Shown here in pieces: positions 33,852-41,573 of a DNA stretch of 42,683 bases. The notes under the pieces are model-generated. The model was not told the DNA's origin. It ran no database searches and saw nothing but the letters and a program-made list of their open reading frames with translations. Both the position numbers and the translations under genes were made by a program. The DNA is from JANXQE01 sp035651635 (GTDB taxonomy: Bacteria > Verrucomicrobiota > Verrucomicrobiia > Limisphaerales > UBA8199), in the NCBI GenBank assembly GCA_035651635.1, contig DASRFK010000137.1:1-42683 (forward strand). Reading direction: 5' to 3'. Each line of letters starts with the position of its first letter. Position 1 is the stretch's first letter.

Positions 33852-34233
33852 GGTAACTTAGGGCAGTTTTGACGGCGCGTCGGTGCCACCACAGGCCGGC
33901 GACCGCCCCACCCGCTACATAAGCCACGACGTCCCAAGGATCGCCAGTGGTCCAGGGCATGATGTAAGGCCCGATGAATTCGAATAAGACGGACCAGACG
34001 GCTAGGTGCAGGGCGATCTCGGAGGCAGTGGGTGGATCGTCGTGGGCGCGCAAGCGCAGCCAGCGTTGCAGCAGCAGCAAAGGAGGCAGTGCGCACGGGA
34101 TCAGCAACAGATCATTAAAATGGTTGTGAAAAAATGGCCAATGGACCCGGGGTTTTATGACCCACCTGTTCAGCGCGTACAGCCAGCAGGTCAACAGGAA
34201 CAAAGGATCGGCTAAATAGCGAAACGGCGTCAA
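33841..34233 (-). CDS. Small multi-pass membrane protein
   Basis: 130 residues with about three to four hydrophobic segments (ADPLFLLTCWLYALNRW, FNDLLLIPCALPPLLLLQRWL, LHLAVWSVLFEFIGPYI, WDVVAYVAGGAVAGLWW). The pattern of FEFIGPYI...GDPWDVVAYVAGG recalls VanZ-like and related small membrane folds, but I cannot name the family with confidence. The only in-frame start near the N-terminus is a TTG at 34233 that overlaps the stop of a short upstream reading frame (TTGA), so its translation may depend on reinitiation. It overlaps the methyltransferase by 11 bp. Confidence 0.72.
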   Translation of the reverse strand: MTPFRYLADPLFLLTCWLYALNRWVIKPRVHWPFFHNHFNDLLLIPCALPPLLLLQRWLRLRAHDDPPTASEIALHLAVWSVLFEFIGPYIMPWTTGDPWDVVAYVAGGAVAGLWWHRRAVKTALSYREL

Positions 34234-34295
34234 AGCAACGCGAGGATTACCAGGCCAAAAGCCACGGCGAGCAATAGTTTCAGCATCAAAACCAT
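34230..34295 (-). CDS. Candidate 21-residue hydrophobic peptide
   Basis: A tiny reading frame, MVLMLKLLLAVAFGLVILALL, made almost wholly of one transmembrane helix. Its stop overlaps the TTG start of the small membrane protein (TTGA). Such leader peptides can couple translation to a weak start codon. It is too short to judge by codon use; the case rests on the overlap and the clean hydrophobic pattern. Confidence 0.35.
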   Translation of the reverse strand: MVLMLKLLLAVAFGLVILALL

Positions 34296-34466
34296 ACCAT
34301 GATTGACACCTGGTTGAAGATTATAGCACGGCTGAGCACAAAAGACACTCGCCGCTGTAAGGCGCGAAACGCGGCGCAGCCAAGCACAACGCGTGAGACC
34401 TGCCCGATGGATTTGCGAGTTGTTTAACCGGCGCGGCCTGTTTAGTTTCCATGCTGGAACATGCAA

Positions 34467-34499
34467 CCCGGGAGCGGCAGCAACCGGTTGCCTCCCGGG
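34467..34499. promoter_or_regulatory. Strong hairpin directly before the sigma-54 regulator start
   Basis: CCCGGGAG (34467-34474) pairs perfectly with CTCCCGGG (34492-34499), and between them GCAACCGGTTGC (34480-34491) is itself a perfect 12 bp palindrome. The structure ends one base before the ATG at 34501 and covers the place of a ribosome binding site. It could block translation until opened, or serve as an operator. Confidence 0.5.
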
Positions 34500-34500
34500 A

Positions 34501-35865
34501 ATGACTCCGACACTGTTAATCGTTGATGACGAAAAAACACAGCGCGAAGGACTGCGCGCTGCGCTCGAAGATCATTATGATGTGTACCTCGCCGAGGACG
34601 CCAGGGCGGCGATGGAGTTGCTCGAAAAAGAGCATTTCGATGTCCTGCTGACTGATTTTCGCCTGCCCTCCGAGGACGGCATGAAGCTGATCGCGCGAGC
34701 CAAGTCCCTGTCCAAGCCACCCATCTGCATCCTGATGACGGCCTATGGCTCCGAGGAAATCGCCGTCGAGGCCATGAAACGGGGTGCCGATGATTACATC
34801 GCCAAAGGGCGCCTGCAAATCGACGAGTTGGAAATGCGGATCGCCAAGGCTTTGCGGCAGCAAAAGCTCGAGAGCGAAAACGCGTCGCTACATCAGCAAC
34901 TCGATTCCAATTTTCGCGTCGAAAACGTCATCGGCCGCTCGGCCGCCATGCGCGACGTGCTCGAAGACGTTAAACAGGTCGCCTCATCCGCGGCGACGGT
35001 GCTGCTCCAGGGCGAGAGCGGGACCGGCAAGGAATTAATCGCCAAAGTCATTCACCAGCTCAGCCCGCGCGCCCGCCAGCCGCTGGTCACCGTGCACTGC
35101 GCGGCCTTGACCCCCACGTTGTTGGAAAGCGAACTGTTCGGCCACGAAAAAGGCGCCTTCACGGGCGCGCACGAACGGCGAATCGGCCGCTTCGAACAGG
35201 CTCAAGGCGGGACGCTCTTCCTGGATGAAATCGGCGAGATCGACGCGTCGATCCAGGTAAAACTTTTGCGCTTCCTCGGCGAGCGCACCTTCGAACGGGT
35301 CGGCTCAAACCGGACCCTCTCGGCCGATGTCCGTGTCATCGCGGCGACGAATAAAAACCTGGAAGAGATGGTCAAAGCGAACTCCTTCCGCGAGGACCTA
35401 TTCTTTCGTTTGCGGGTCGTCGAGATCTGGCTGCCGCCTCTGCGGGAACGGCCGGAAGACATTCCTCTGCTGGCGCAGGCATTCCTCAAAGAATTTTCCG
35501 AAGCCAACCACAAGGAAGTCGCTCGGTTTACGCCCGAGGCAATGGACTTGTTGCTGCGGTATCGCTGGCCTGGAAATGTGCGTGAGCTGCGCACCGCCAT
35601 CGAGCATGCGGTGGTCCTGAGCCGAGGCGACAAAGTCAGTCCGCGCGATTTGCCCCCCTGGGTGCGCAACGCGCCCGTGACGGAAGCGACGGCGCGGCAG
35701 ATCCTGGCCCGCAATGATCTGACCGTGCAGGAGGCCGAGAAAGAGCTGATTTTGCTGGCTCTTAAGGAAACCGAAGGCAATCGGACCCAGGCGGCAAAAA
35801 AACTTGGCATGAGCCGGCGCAACCTTCATCGCAAGCTGCGCGAGTATAAAGTCGATGGCGGTTGA
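34501..35865 (+). CDS. Sigma-54-dependent response regulator (NtrC family)
   Basis: 454 residues in three domains. Receiver (about 1-120; D9/D10, phospho-acceptor D52 in TDFRLPSEDG, T80 in LMTAYGS, K104 region). AAA+ sigma-54 activator (about 145-375; Walker A GESGTGKE, GAFTGA loop that contacts sigma-54, Walker B GGTLFLDEIGE, arginine-finger region FREDLFFRL). Fis-type helix-turn-helix (EGNRTQAAKKLGMSRRNLHRKLREYK). Phosphorylated oligomers would open sigma-54 promoters. No kinase gene is adjacent. The ATG at 34501 is the exact start of the receiver domain. The hydrogenase operon 2 kb downstream is a possible target, though I see no -24/-12 element there. Confidence 0.96.
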   Translation: MTPTLLIVDDEKTQREGLRAALEDHYDVYLAEDARAAMELLEKEHFDVLLTDFRLPSEDGMKLIARAKSLSKPPICILMTAYGSEEIAVEAMKRGADDYIAKGRLQIDELEMRIAKALRQQKLESENASLHQQLDSNFRVENVIGRSAAMRDVLEDVKQVASSAATVLLQGESGTGKELIAKVIHQLSPRARQPLVTVHCAALTPTLLESELFGHEKGAFTGAHERRIGRFEQAQGGTLFLDEIGEIDASIQVKLLRFLGERTFERVGSNRTLSADVRVIAATNKNLEEMVKANSFREDLFFRLRVVEIWLPPLRERPEDIPLLAQAFLKEFSEANHKEVARFTPEAMDLLLRYRWPGNVRELRTAIEHAVVLSRGDKVSPRDLPPWVRNAPVTEATARQILARNDLTVQEAEKELILLALKETEGNRTQAAKKLGMSRRNLHRKLREYKVDGG

Positions 35866-35871
35866 GCTGCT

Positions 35872-37749
35872 ATGGTCACGTTACAGGATCTGATTCACCA
35901 TCTGGAAGTAGGCGCCGGGATGAAGTCATTCAACCGGCTTATGCGTTGGATCGTCTGCGCACTGGGCGTGCTGTTGCTCATTTCCTTGTACGATTTGCGC
36001 GCGTATCGCAACTTTTCCACCCAGGAGGCCATGGACGCGGCGCAAGTAGGCCGCAATCTGGCGCAGGGCCGAGGTTACAGCACTTTGTACGTTCGCCCAC
36101 TCAGCATTTATTTGCTGCAACACCAGGCGCGCCTGCAAAAGGAGGCCGCCTCCCCAGCCCCACCCTTGAGCGATCCAGGCCGGCTTAAAGGCGATCATCC
36201 CGACCTGGCCAATCCGCCCGCCTACCCGCTGCTGCTGGGCGGGCTGATGAAGACGCTGCCGTTCAGGTACGGACTGCCCTGGACCGTGGCCAAGCGATTC
36301 TCACGGTACCAACCGGAAGTGCTCATTGCGGTCTTCAACCAGTTGTTGCTGGTGCTGCTGGTGATTTGCTCGTTTTTTCTGGCCAAGCGGCTGTTCGACG
36401 CTCAGGTGGCCTGGGTCACGGCGGTACTCCTGCTTGGAACCGAGCTGCTCTGGCGCTTCAGCGTTTCCGGTCTTTCGACAATCCTGCTCATGCTAATCTT
36501 TATGGCGTTAGTTTGGAGCCTGGTCTGGCTCGAACAGGAAGGGCGCCAGCCAAAATGGCCACGAGCCGGGATTCTCCTGCTGTCAGCGCTCGCCGGGGTT
36601 CTGGTCGGGCTCGGCGGGCTGACGCGTTATTCATTCTGTTGGCTCATCGTGCCGGTGCTGGGCTTCGTCGTGCTTAACAGCGGCAAAAGGCGGATCCTGG
36701 CCGCAACCTGCGGTTTGCTGAGCTTCATGGCCGTAGTCAGCCCCTGGATCGCGCGCAACTACTCGCTCAGTGGGATGCCCTTTGGCACCGCCACCTTTAG
36801 CATTATCGAAAACTCCTTCGTTTCGCCGGAAGATCAGTTGCAACGCTCGCTTAATCCCGAAATTTTGCGGCCCCGCAACAATCCGTTCCCATTCCTCACC
36901 ATGGCCTCGCGGGTATTCTGGAAAAAATTGGTTGGCAACGCCCGGACTATCGTTCAATCCGATTTGCCCCGGCTCGGTGGCACCTGGATAACCGGTTTCT
37001 TTTTGGTGGGCCTGATGGTGCGTTTTCGCAGCCCGGCCCTGGGGCGGTTGCGCCTGTTCCTGCTGGCAACCCTCTTGATGCTGACCGTGATCCAAGCGCT
37101 AGGCCGCACAAAACTCTCGGAAGATTCTCCCGACATCAATTCTGAAAACCTGCTGGTCCTGGTTGCGCCCTTAATCGTCATGTACGGCGTGAGTCTGTTT
37201 TTTATCGTTCTCGACACGGTTGAATTGCCCCTGTTCCAACTCCGCTCGGCGGTGATTGTTCTCTTTGCCACCGTTGGTTCCTTGCCCCTGATCCTGGCGA
37301 TTCTGCCGCCCAAAACCAGTCCGCTGGCTTATCCACCTTACTATCCACCCAGCATCCAGGATTCAGTCGGCTGGACGAAGGAGGACGAACTCATCATGAG
37401 CGATATTCCCTGGGCCGTCGCCTGGTACGGAGGATATCAATGCGTCTCACTGAGCCTGGATGCCCGGTTCGAGTTCTTTGCCATTAACGATTTGTTTAAA
37501 CCCATCAGCGCCCTGTACCTCACCCCGCAGACGGTCGATCGTTGGACGCAAGTTGGAGACTGGGGCAACATTTTTCTGCAAACGGTGCGCGCGTTGCCCA
37601 AGGATGAATCCAAATACCCCCTCCGGCTCGGCTTGACGTTGCCTCGGGACGACGGGCCACCCATCCCCTTTACTCTGGATTACCTGCAGGCTGGCTGGCC
37701 GAATCGCCTCTTATTTACTTTTAGACCGCATTGGCCCAAATCGTCGTAG
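35872..37749 (+). CDS. GT-C family membrane glycosyltransferase (GT39/ArnT-like)
   Basis: 625 residues. TM1 (about 24-41) is followed by the first periplasmic loop with an acidic motif (FSTQEAMDAAQVGRNLAQGRGYSTLYVRPLSIYLL) of the type that binds the lipid-phosphate sugar donor and metal in GT-C enzymes. About nine to eleven further membrane helices follow, then a soluble C-terminal part (about 490-625). Enzymes of this fold move a sugar from a polyprenyl phosphate to protein, lipid A or glycan. ATG 35872 lies 6 bp after the regulator stop; an ATG at 35920 with AGG 7 bases upstream is an alternative start that begins closer to TM1. Acceptor unknown. Confidence 0.8.
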   Translation: MVTLQDLIHHLEVGAGMKSFNRLMRWIVCALGVLLLISLYDLRAYRNFSTQEAMDAAQVGRNLAQGRGYSTLYVRPLSIYLLQHQARLQKEAASPAPPLSDPGRLKGDHPDLANPPAYPLLLGGLMKTLPFRYGLPWTVAKRFSRYQPEVLIAVFNQLLLVLLVICSFFLAKRLFDAQVAWVTAVLLLGTELLWRFSVSGLSTILLMLIFMALVWSLVWLEQEGRQPKWPRAGILLLSALAGVLVGLGGLTRYSFCWLIVPVLGFVVLNSGKRRILAATCGLLSFMAVVSPWIARNYSLSGMPFGTATFSIIENSFVSPEDQLQRSLNPEILRPRNNPFPFLTMASRVFWKKLVGNARTIVQSDLPRLGGTWITGFFLVGLMVRFRSPALGRLRLFLLATLLMLTVIQALGRTKLSEDSPDINSENLLVLVAPLIVMYGVSLFFIVLDTVELPLFQLRSAVIVLFATVGSLPLILAILPPKTSPLAYPPYYPPSIQDSVGWTKEDELIMSDIPWAVAWYGGYQCVSLSLDARFEFFAINDLFKPISALYLTPQTVDRWTQVGDWGNIFLQTVRALPKDESKYPLRLGLTLPRDDGPPIPFTLDYLQAGWPNRLLFTFRPHWPKSS

Positions 37750-37798
37750 GGTTCGCGTCTGAGTGCGCAGGCAGTAGGAACGACTGGTCGGTAGCATC

Positions 37799-37889
37799 TT
37801 GCAGTGCGGCGCTGTGTGCCGCTTTGGAACCCAAGGCAGGGTGCCCCACCTTCGGCCCCAAAAGCGCCGCGCAGCGGCGCACTCCAAAA
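37799..37889. repeat. ACTCCAAA hairpin repeat, inverted pair (copy 5)
   Basis: Left unit TTGCAGT (37799-37805), GCGGCGC (37806-37812), TGT, GTGCCGC (37816-37822; one wobble). Right unit GCGCCGC (37864-37870), loop GCA, GCGGCGC (37874-37880), ACTCCAAAA (37881-37889). The right unit is the cleanest copy in the window. It separates the glycosyltransferase from the hydrogenase operon. Confidence 0.78.
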
Positions 37890-37917
37890 TCTTCGGATTT
37901 TCGATCACGGCTCAATG

Positions 37918-37972
37918 TCTAATTATATCTAATTGTACATGACGTCAAAAAAAGATAACTAAATAGCAAATA
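37918..37972 (+). promoter_or_regulatory. AT-rich leader of the hox operon with repeats
   Basis: A markedly AT-rich stretch in a GC-rich setting, just upstream of hoxE. It holds TCTAATT twice, 10 bp apart (37918-37924 and 37928-37934), and a perfect palindrome TGACGTCA (37940-37947). The 10 bp phasing and palindrome suggest a protein-binding and promoter region. No exact -35/-10 or sigma-54 element is certain. Confidence 0.4.
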
Positions 37973-38060
37973 CGGCGGAGTCTTGCCGGCGCGTATTGGT
38001 AGTGTCAGTGGGGATGAAACAGCTCACGGCTTGGGTTCAGCCCGGGCTCATTCGGAAGAT

Positions 38061-38594
38061 ATGATTGCGACGCTTTTCAACACGAAGCACGACCGGCTCC
38101 CGAAAATTCTGGAACACGCCAGTGGCGACAAGCGCTTCAAGATCCTTGAAGCGCACATGAAGAAGTACCAGTTCAAGCAGGATGCACTCATTGAAGTCCT
38201 GCACAAGGCGCAGGAACTCTTCGGCTTCCTCGAAGATGACCTGCTGCTGTTCATTGCGTGCAAATTGAAGCTTCCAGCCAGCCGCGTTTATGGTGTCGCC
38301 ACCTTTTATCATTTCTTCACGCTCAAGCCCAAAGGACGGCATACTTGTGTCGTTTGCCTCGGCACCGCTTGCTATGTCAAAGGCGCGGACCGCGTGCTCG
38401 CGGCCGTTCAGGAAGCGTCGAAGATCCAGCCAGGGGAAACGACCGCTGATAACGAGCTTTCGCTGCTGACGGCGCGTTGCATCGGGGCGTGCGGCATTGC
38501 CCCGGCCGTCGTCTACGATGGCACCGTCACGCCCAGGCAAACGCCGGAATTGGCAATCGCTCACGTGAAAGGATGGCTCCAAAATGGTCAATGA
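38061..38594 (+). CDS. hoxE: Bidirectional [NiFe] hydrogenase diaphorase subunit HoxE
   Basis: 177 residues, NuoE-like thioredoxin-fold [2Fe-2S] protein. The cluster ligands fit C99-X4-C104 (VVCLGTACYVKGAD) and C140-X3-C144 (ARCIGACGIAPAVVYDG); the SRVYGVATFYHFFTLKPKG segment is typical of the family. HoxE helps connect the diaphorase to electron partners in the HoxEFUYH complex. The ATG at 38061 gives the usual length; the frame is open further upstream to a TTG at 37983, but those residues look non-coding. The gene overlaps hoxF by 11 bp, the first of several tight joints in this operon. Confidence 0.93.
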   Translation: MIATLFNTKHDRLPKILEHASGDKRFKILEAHMKKYQFKQDALIEVLHKAQELFGFLEDDLLLFIACKLKLPASRVYGVATFYHFFTLKPKGRHTCVVCLGTACYVKGADRVLAAVQEASKIQPGETTADNELSLLTARCIGACGIAPAVVYDGTVTPRQTPELAIAHVKGWLQNGQ

Positions 38595-40302
38595 CGATCT
38601 GCTCGAGATCACGGAACGGGAGCGCGCGGGGCGCAAGCGCTATACGATTCGCTGTTGTCTGGCGGCGGGCTGCATGTCCTCGAACTCCAAGGGAGTGAAA
38701 GAAGCCCTCGATAAAGCGGTCAAAGAAGCGGGGTTGGAGAGTGAAGTCGAGGTGCGGGGCGTCGGTTGCATGAAACTGTGCTGCCAAGGACCACTGGTCC
38801 AGGTAGATGCTCTTGGCGGCGGCGCGACCGTGATGTTGGAAACCAGGACGGCGGGGCCGCTGTATCAAAAGGTGACGCCGGATGACGCCGCCTCGGTGGT
38901 CGCTACCATCAAAGGCGGCCAGACGCGGCTTGAGCAAAGCGATCCACAGCATCCATTCTTCACGGCGCAACTCCCGATTGTCCTGGCAAACTGCGGCCAT
39001 ATCGATCCGGAACGAATCGAGAGTTATATAGCAGCGGAGGGTTACCAGGCGCTGCATGATGTGCTGCGTGAACTGACGCAGAGAGATCTGATCGATGTCG
39101 TCATCAAGAGCGGATTGAGAGGCCGCGGCGGCGCCGGTTATCCAACCGGCCTTAAATGGGCCACGGTAGCCAAAACGCAGAGCCAGCAAAAGTACGTCAT
39201 TTGCAATGCCGATGAAGGCGATCCGGGCGCTTTTATGGATCGCAGCGTGCTCGAGAGCGACCCTCACAGTGTGTTGGAAGGCATGGCCATCGCCGCCTAT
39301 GCCGTGGGGGCCAACCAGGGATTCATTTATGTTCGCGCCGAGTATCCTCTGGCCATCGCCCGCCTCCAGACCGCCATCAAGCAAGCCAAACAGATTGGCT
39401 TGCTCGGCAGCGGCATTTTCGAGTCGCCGTTCAACTTCAACGTTGACTTGCGGATTGGCGCCGGAGCGTTTGTTTGCGGAGAAGAGACCGCCCTCATGGC
39501 CTCGGTCGAAGGCAAGCGTGGCACGCCCCGACCGCGACCTCCATTTCCGGCCGAGAGCGGCTTGTACAATTCGCCCACGCTGATCAATAACGTCGAAACT
39601 TTCGCCAATATTCCGACCATTGTGAGAAAGGGGGCCGATTGGTTTGCCTCGATTGGCACCGAAAAGAGCAAGGGCACCAAAGTGTTCGCCTTGGCCGGCA
39701 AGATCACCAATACCGGCCTGATCGAAGTGCCGATGGGCACTTCCTTGCGAGCCATCGTCGAAAAGATGGGTGGCGGGGCGCCGGAGGGAGGCAAGATCAA
39801 AGCTGTCCAAACGGGCGGGCCTTCGGGCGGATGCATTCCCGCCGAAGCGCTCGATACGCCGGTCGATTACGATTCGCTCATCAAGCTGGGTTCGATCATG
39901 GGCTCAGGCGGGATGATCGTGATGGACGAGACCACGCGAATGGTCGATGTCGCCCGTTTCTTCATGGAATTCTGCATGGACGAATCTTGCGGCAAGTGCG
40001 CGCCGTGCCGCACCGGCACGGTCCAGATGCACCGGTTTCTTTGCAAAATACTGGCCGGCCAAGGCACGATGCGCGACCTGCGCAAGCTCGAGGAGCTTTG
40101 TTACATGGTCAAAAACACCAGCCTGTGCGGGTTGGGCCAGACTGCGCCCAATCCCGTGCTGAGCACCCTGCGGTTTTTCCGCCAGGAATACCTCGATTTG
40201 CTCAAGCCCGACATCTTCGGTCCTTCTTCCAACGGCCACGGAACACGACCGAGTTCGGTAACGATGGAATCCGCGCCGCTCCATCCGGCGGTCGGCAAAT
40301 AA
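38584..40302 (+). CDS. hoxF: NAD-reducing diaphorase subunit HoxF
   Basis: 572 residues, NuoF-like, the site where NAD(P)H meets FMN. An N-terminal [2Fe-2S] thioredoxin-like domain has cysteines C24/C25/C30 and C62/C66/C67. The flavin/NAD part shows GLRGRGGAGYPTGLKW (178-192), NADEGDPGAFMDR (208-220) and GAGAFVCGEETALMASVEGKRGTPRPRPPFPAESGLY. The [4Fe-4S] site is C469, C472, C475 and C515. The C-terminal tail after about 545 is extra relative to common HoxF and looks disordered. It starts inside hoxE and ends 8 bp before hoxU. The domain order favours a group 3d hydrogenase module over respiratory complex I, given the HoxY and HoxH neighbours. Confidence 0.95.
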   Translation: MVNDDLLEITERERAGRKRYTIRCCLAAGCMSSNSKGVKEALDKAVKEAGLESEVEVRGVGCMKLCCQGPLVQVDALGGGATVMLETRTAGPLYQKVTPDDAASVVATIKGGQTRLEQSDPQHPFFTAQLPIVLANCGHIDPERIESYIAAEGYQALHDVLRELTQRDLIDVVIKSGLRGRGGAGYPTGLKWATVAKTQSQQKYVICNADEGDPGAFMDRSVLESDPHSVLEGMAIAAYAVGANQGFIYVRAEYPLAIARLQTAIKQAKQIGLLGSGIFESPFNFNVDLRIGAGAFVCGEETALMASVEGKRGTPRPRPPFPAESGLYNSPTLINNVETFANIPTIVRKGADWFASIGTEKSKGTKVFALAGKITNTGLIEVPMGTSLRAIVEKMGGGAPEGGKIKAVQTGGPSGGCIPAEALDTPVDYDSLIKLGSIMGSGGMIVMDETTRMVDVARFFMEFCMDESCGKCAPCRTGTVQMHRFLCKILAGQGTMRDLRKLEELCYMVKNTSLCGLGQTAPNPVLSTLRFFRQEYLDLLKPDIFGPSSNGHGTRPSSVTMESAPLHPAVGK

Positions 40303-40310
40303 GGAGCGGT

Positions 40311-41027
40311 ATGGCTGCAAAAACTCTGACCATTAACGGCAAGCAAATCAGCGCCGATGAGAGCGCGACGATTCTCGAAGCGGCCACGGAGGCCGGCATT
40401 TCCATTCCGACCCTTTGCCATTTGGAGGGAGTGTACGACGTGGGGGCCTGCCGGCTATGCCTGGTGGAAGTGGCGGGCATCCCCAAATTGCTGCCGGCTT
40501 GCACCACCAAAATCAGTGAGGGCATGGAAATCCAAACCGACAGCGAGCGATTGGCGCAATACCGCCGAATCACCCTCGAATTGCTCCTGGCCGAACGCAA
40601 TCACGTGTGCGCGGTGTGCGTAGCCAACGAACACTGCGAGCTCCAGACCCTGGCCTACTCACTGGGTGTGGACCATGTCCGCTATGAATACTGCTTTCCC
40701 CCGTGGGAGGTGGACAATTCACATGCCCTGTTTGGGATGGATCATAATCGCTGCCTGCTCTGCACACGTTGTGTGCGCGTTTGCTGGCATATCGAGGGGG
40801 CTGGGACCAAAAACGTCTCGGGCCGTGGCGCCAAATCCCGCATCATCACCGATCTCAACCAGGCCTGGGGCACCTCTGATACCTGCACCAAATGCGGCAA
40901 ATGTGTCATGTCCTGCCCGACGGGTGCCCTGTTTTACAAAGGTTCAACCACTTCGGAAATGCAGCGGGATCGGGACAAACTCGAGTTCATCGTAACCGCA
41001 CGGGAGAAAAAACAATGGATCGCTTGA
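40311..41027 (+). CDS. hoxU: Hydrogenase diaphorase iron-sulfur subunit HoxU
   Basis: 238 residues, like the N-terminal part of NuoG. It carries all expected clusters: [2Fe-2S] C36, C47, C50, C64; His-ligated [4Fe-4S] H98, C100, C103, C109; and two ferredoxin-type [4Fe-4S] sites C148/C151/C154/C158 and C192/C195/C198/C202. It wires electrons between HoxF flavin and HoxY. The ATG at 40311 is fixed by a good ribosome site AAGGAG (40301-40306). The reading frame runs open far upstream across hoxF, but that part is only a shadow. Its end overlaps the hoxY start by 13 bp. Confidence 0.96.
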   Translation: MAAKTLTINGKQISADESATILEAATEAGISIPTLCHLEGVYDVGACRLCLVEVAGIPKLLPACTTKISEGMEIQTDSERLAQYRRITLELLLAERNHVCAVCVANEHCELQTLAYSLGVDHVRYEYCFPPWEVDNSHALFGMDHNRCLLCTRCVRVCWHIEGAGTKNVSGRGAKSRIITDLNQAWGTSDTCTKCGKCVMSCPTGALFYKGSTTSEMQRDRDKLEFIVTAREKKQWIA

Positions 41028-41560
41028 GATTAGCCACGGTCTGGTTGGGCGGCTGTTCCGGATGTCATATGTCCTTCCTTGATTTGGACGAGTTTTTAAT
41101 CGATCTGGCTGGCCGGGTGGACCTCGTTTACAGCCCGATCCTGGACATCAAGGATTATCCGGAAAAGGTTGACCTTTGCCTCGTTGAAGGCGCGGTCTGC
41201 AATGAGGACAACCTCGAGATGCTTCACACCGTCCGGGCGCGAACCACCACGCTGGTGGCCTTCGGGGATTGCGCCGTAACTGGCAATGTCCCGGCGATCC
41301 GCAATCAACTTGGCCTGACGAGCAGCGAAAGTGTCCTCCAGCGCGTGTATGCCGAAGGGGCTCAGTCCGCCACCCTCCCGCAGGCTCCGGGAATCGTGCC
41401 GGCTCTCCTGGCCCGCGTTGCGCCGGCGCACGAGGCCGTTTACATCGACTATTTCCTGCCCGGGTGCCCGCCGCCGGCTGCGCGCATTAAAGAGTTCCTG
41501 GAACAGGTCCTGAGCGGGGCGGCGCCAGTCCTGAAAGGTCGGCAGCTGAAATTCGGCTAA
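41015..41560 (+). CDS. hoxY: [NiFe] hydrogenase small subunit HoxY
   Basis: 181 residues, the short form of hydrogenase small subunit that keeps only the proximal [4Fe-4S] cluster. Ligands are C14 and C17 (WLGGCSGCHMS), C86 (GDCAVTGN) and C151 (PGCPPPA). It lacks the C-terminal medial and distal cluster domain and the Tat signal of uptake hydrogenases, as expected for cytoplasmic group 3d enzymes. It starts inside hoxU (13 bp overlap), so translation is coupled. Together with HoxH it forms the hydrogen-splitting module. Confidence 0.96.
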   Translation: MDRLRLATVWLGGCSGCHMSFLDLDEFLIDLAGRVDLVYSPILDIKDYPEKVDLCLVEGAVCNEDNLEMLHTVRARTTTLVAFGDCAVTGNVPAIRNQLGLTSSESVLQRVYAEGAQSATLPQAPGIVPALLARVAPAHEAVYIDYFLPGCPPPAARIKEFLEQVLSGAAPVLKGRQLKFG

Positions 41561-41573
41561 ACTATTTCGCGCT

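Noticed and set aside
37750..38060. Sigma-54 promoter for hox under the NtrC-type regulator
   Set aside because: No TGGCAC-N5-TTGCA-like element could be found in the leader by eye.
38527..39810. Long minus-strand reading frame (427 residues) opposite hoxF
   Set aside because: It lies wholly antisense to hoxE/hoxF, whose motifs are complete; the translation is rich in His, Arg and Gly with no domain pattern.
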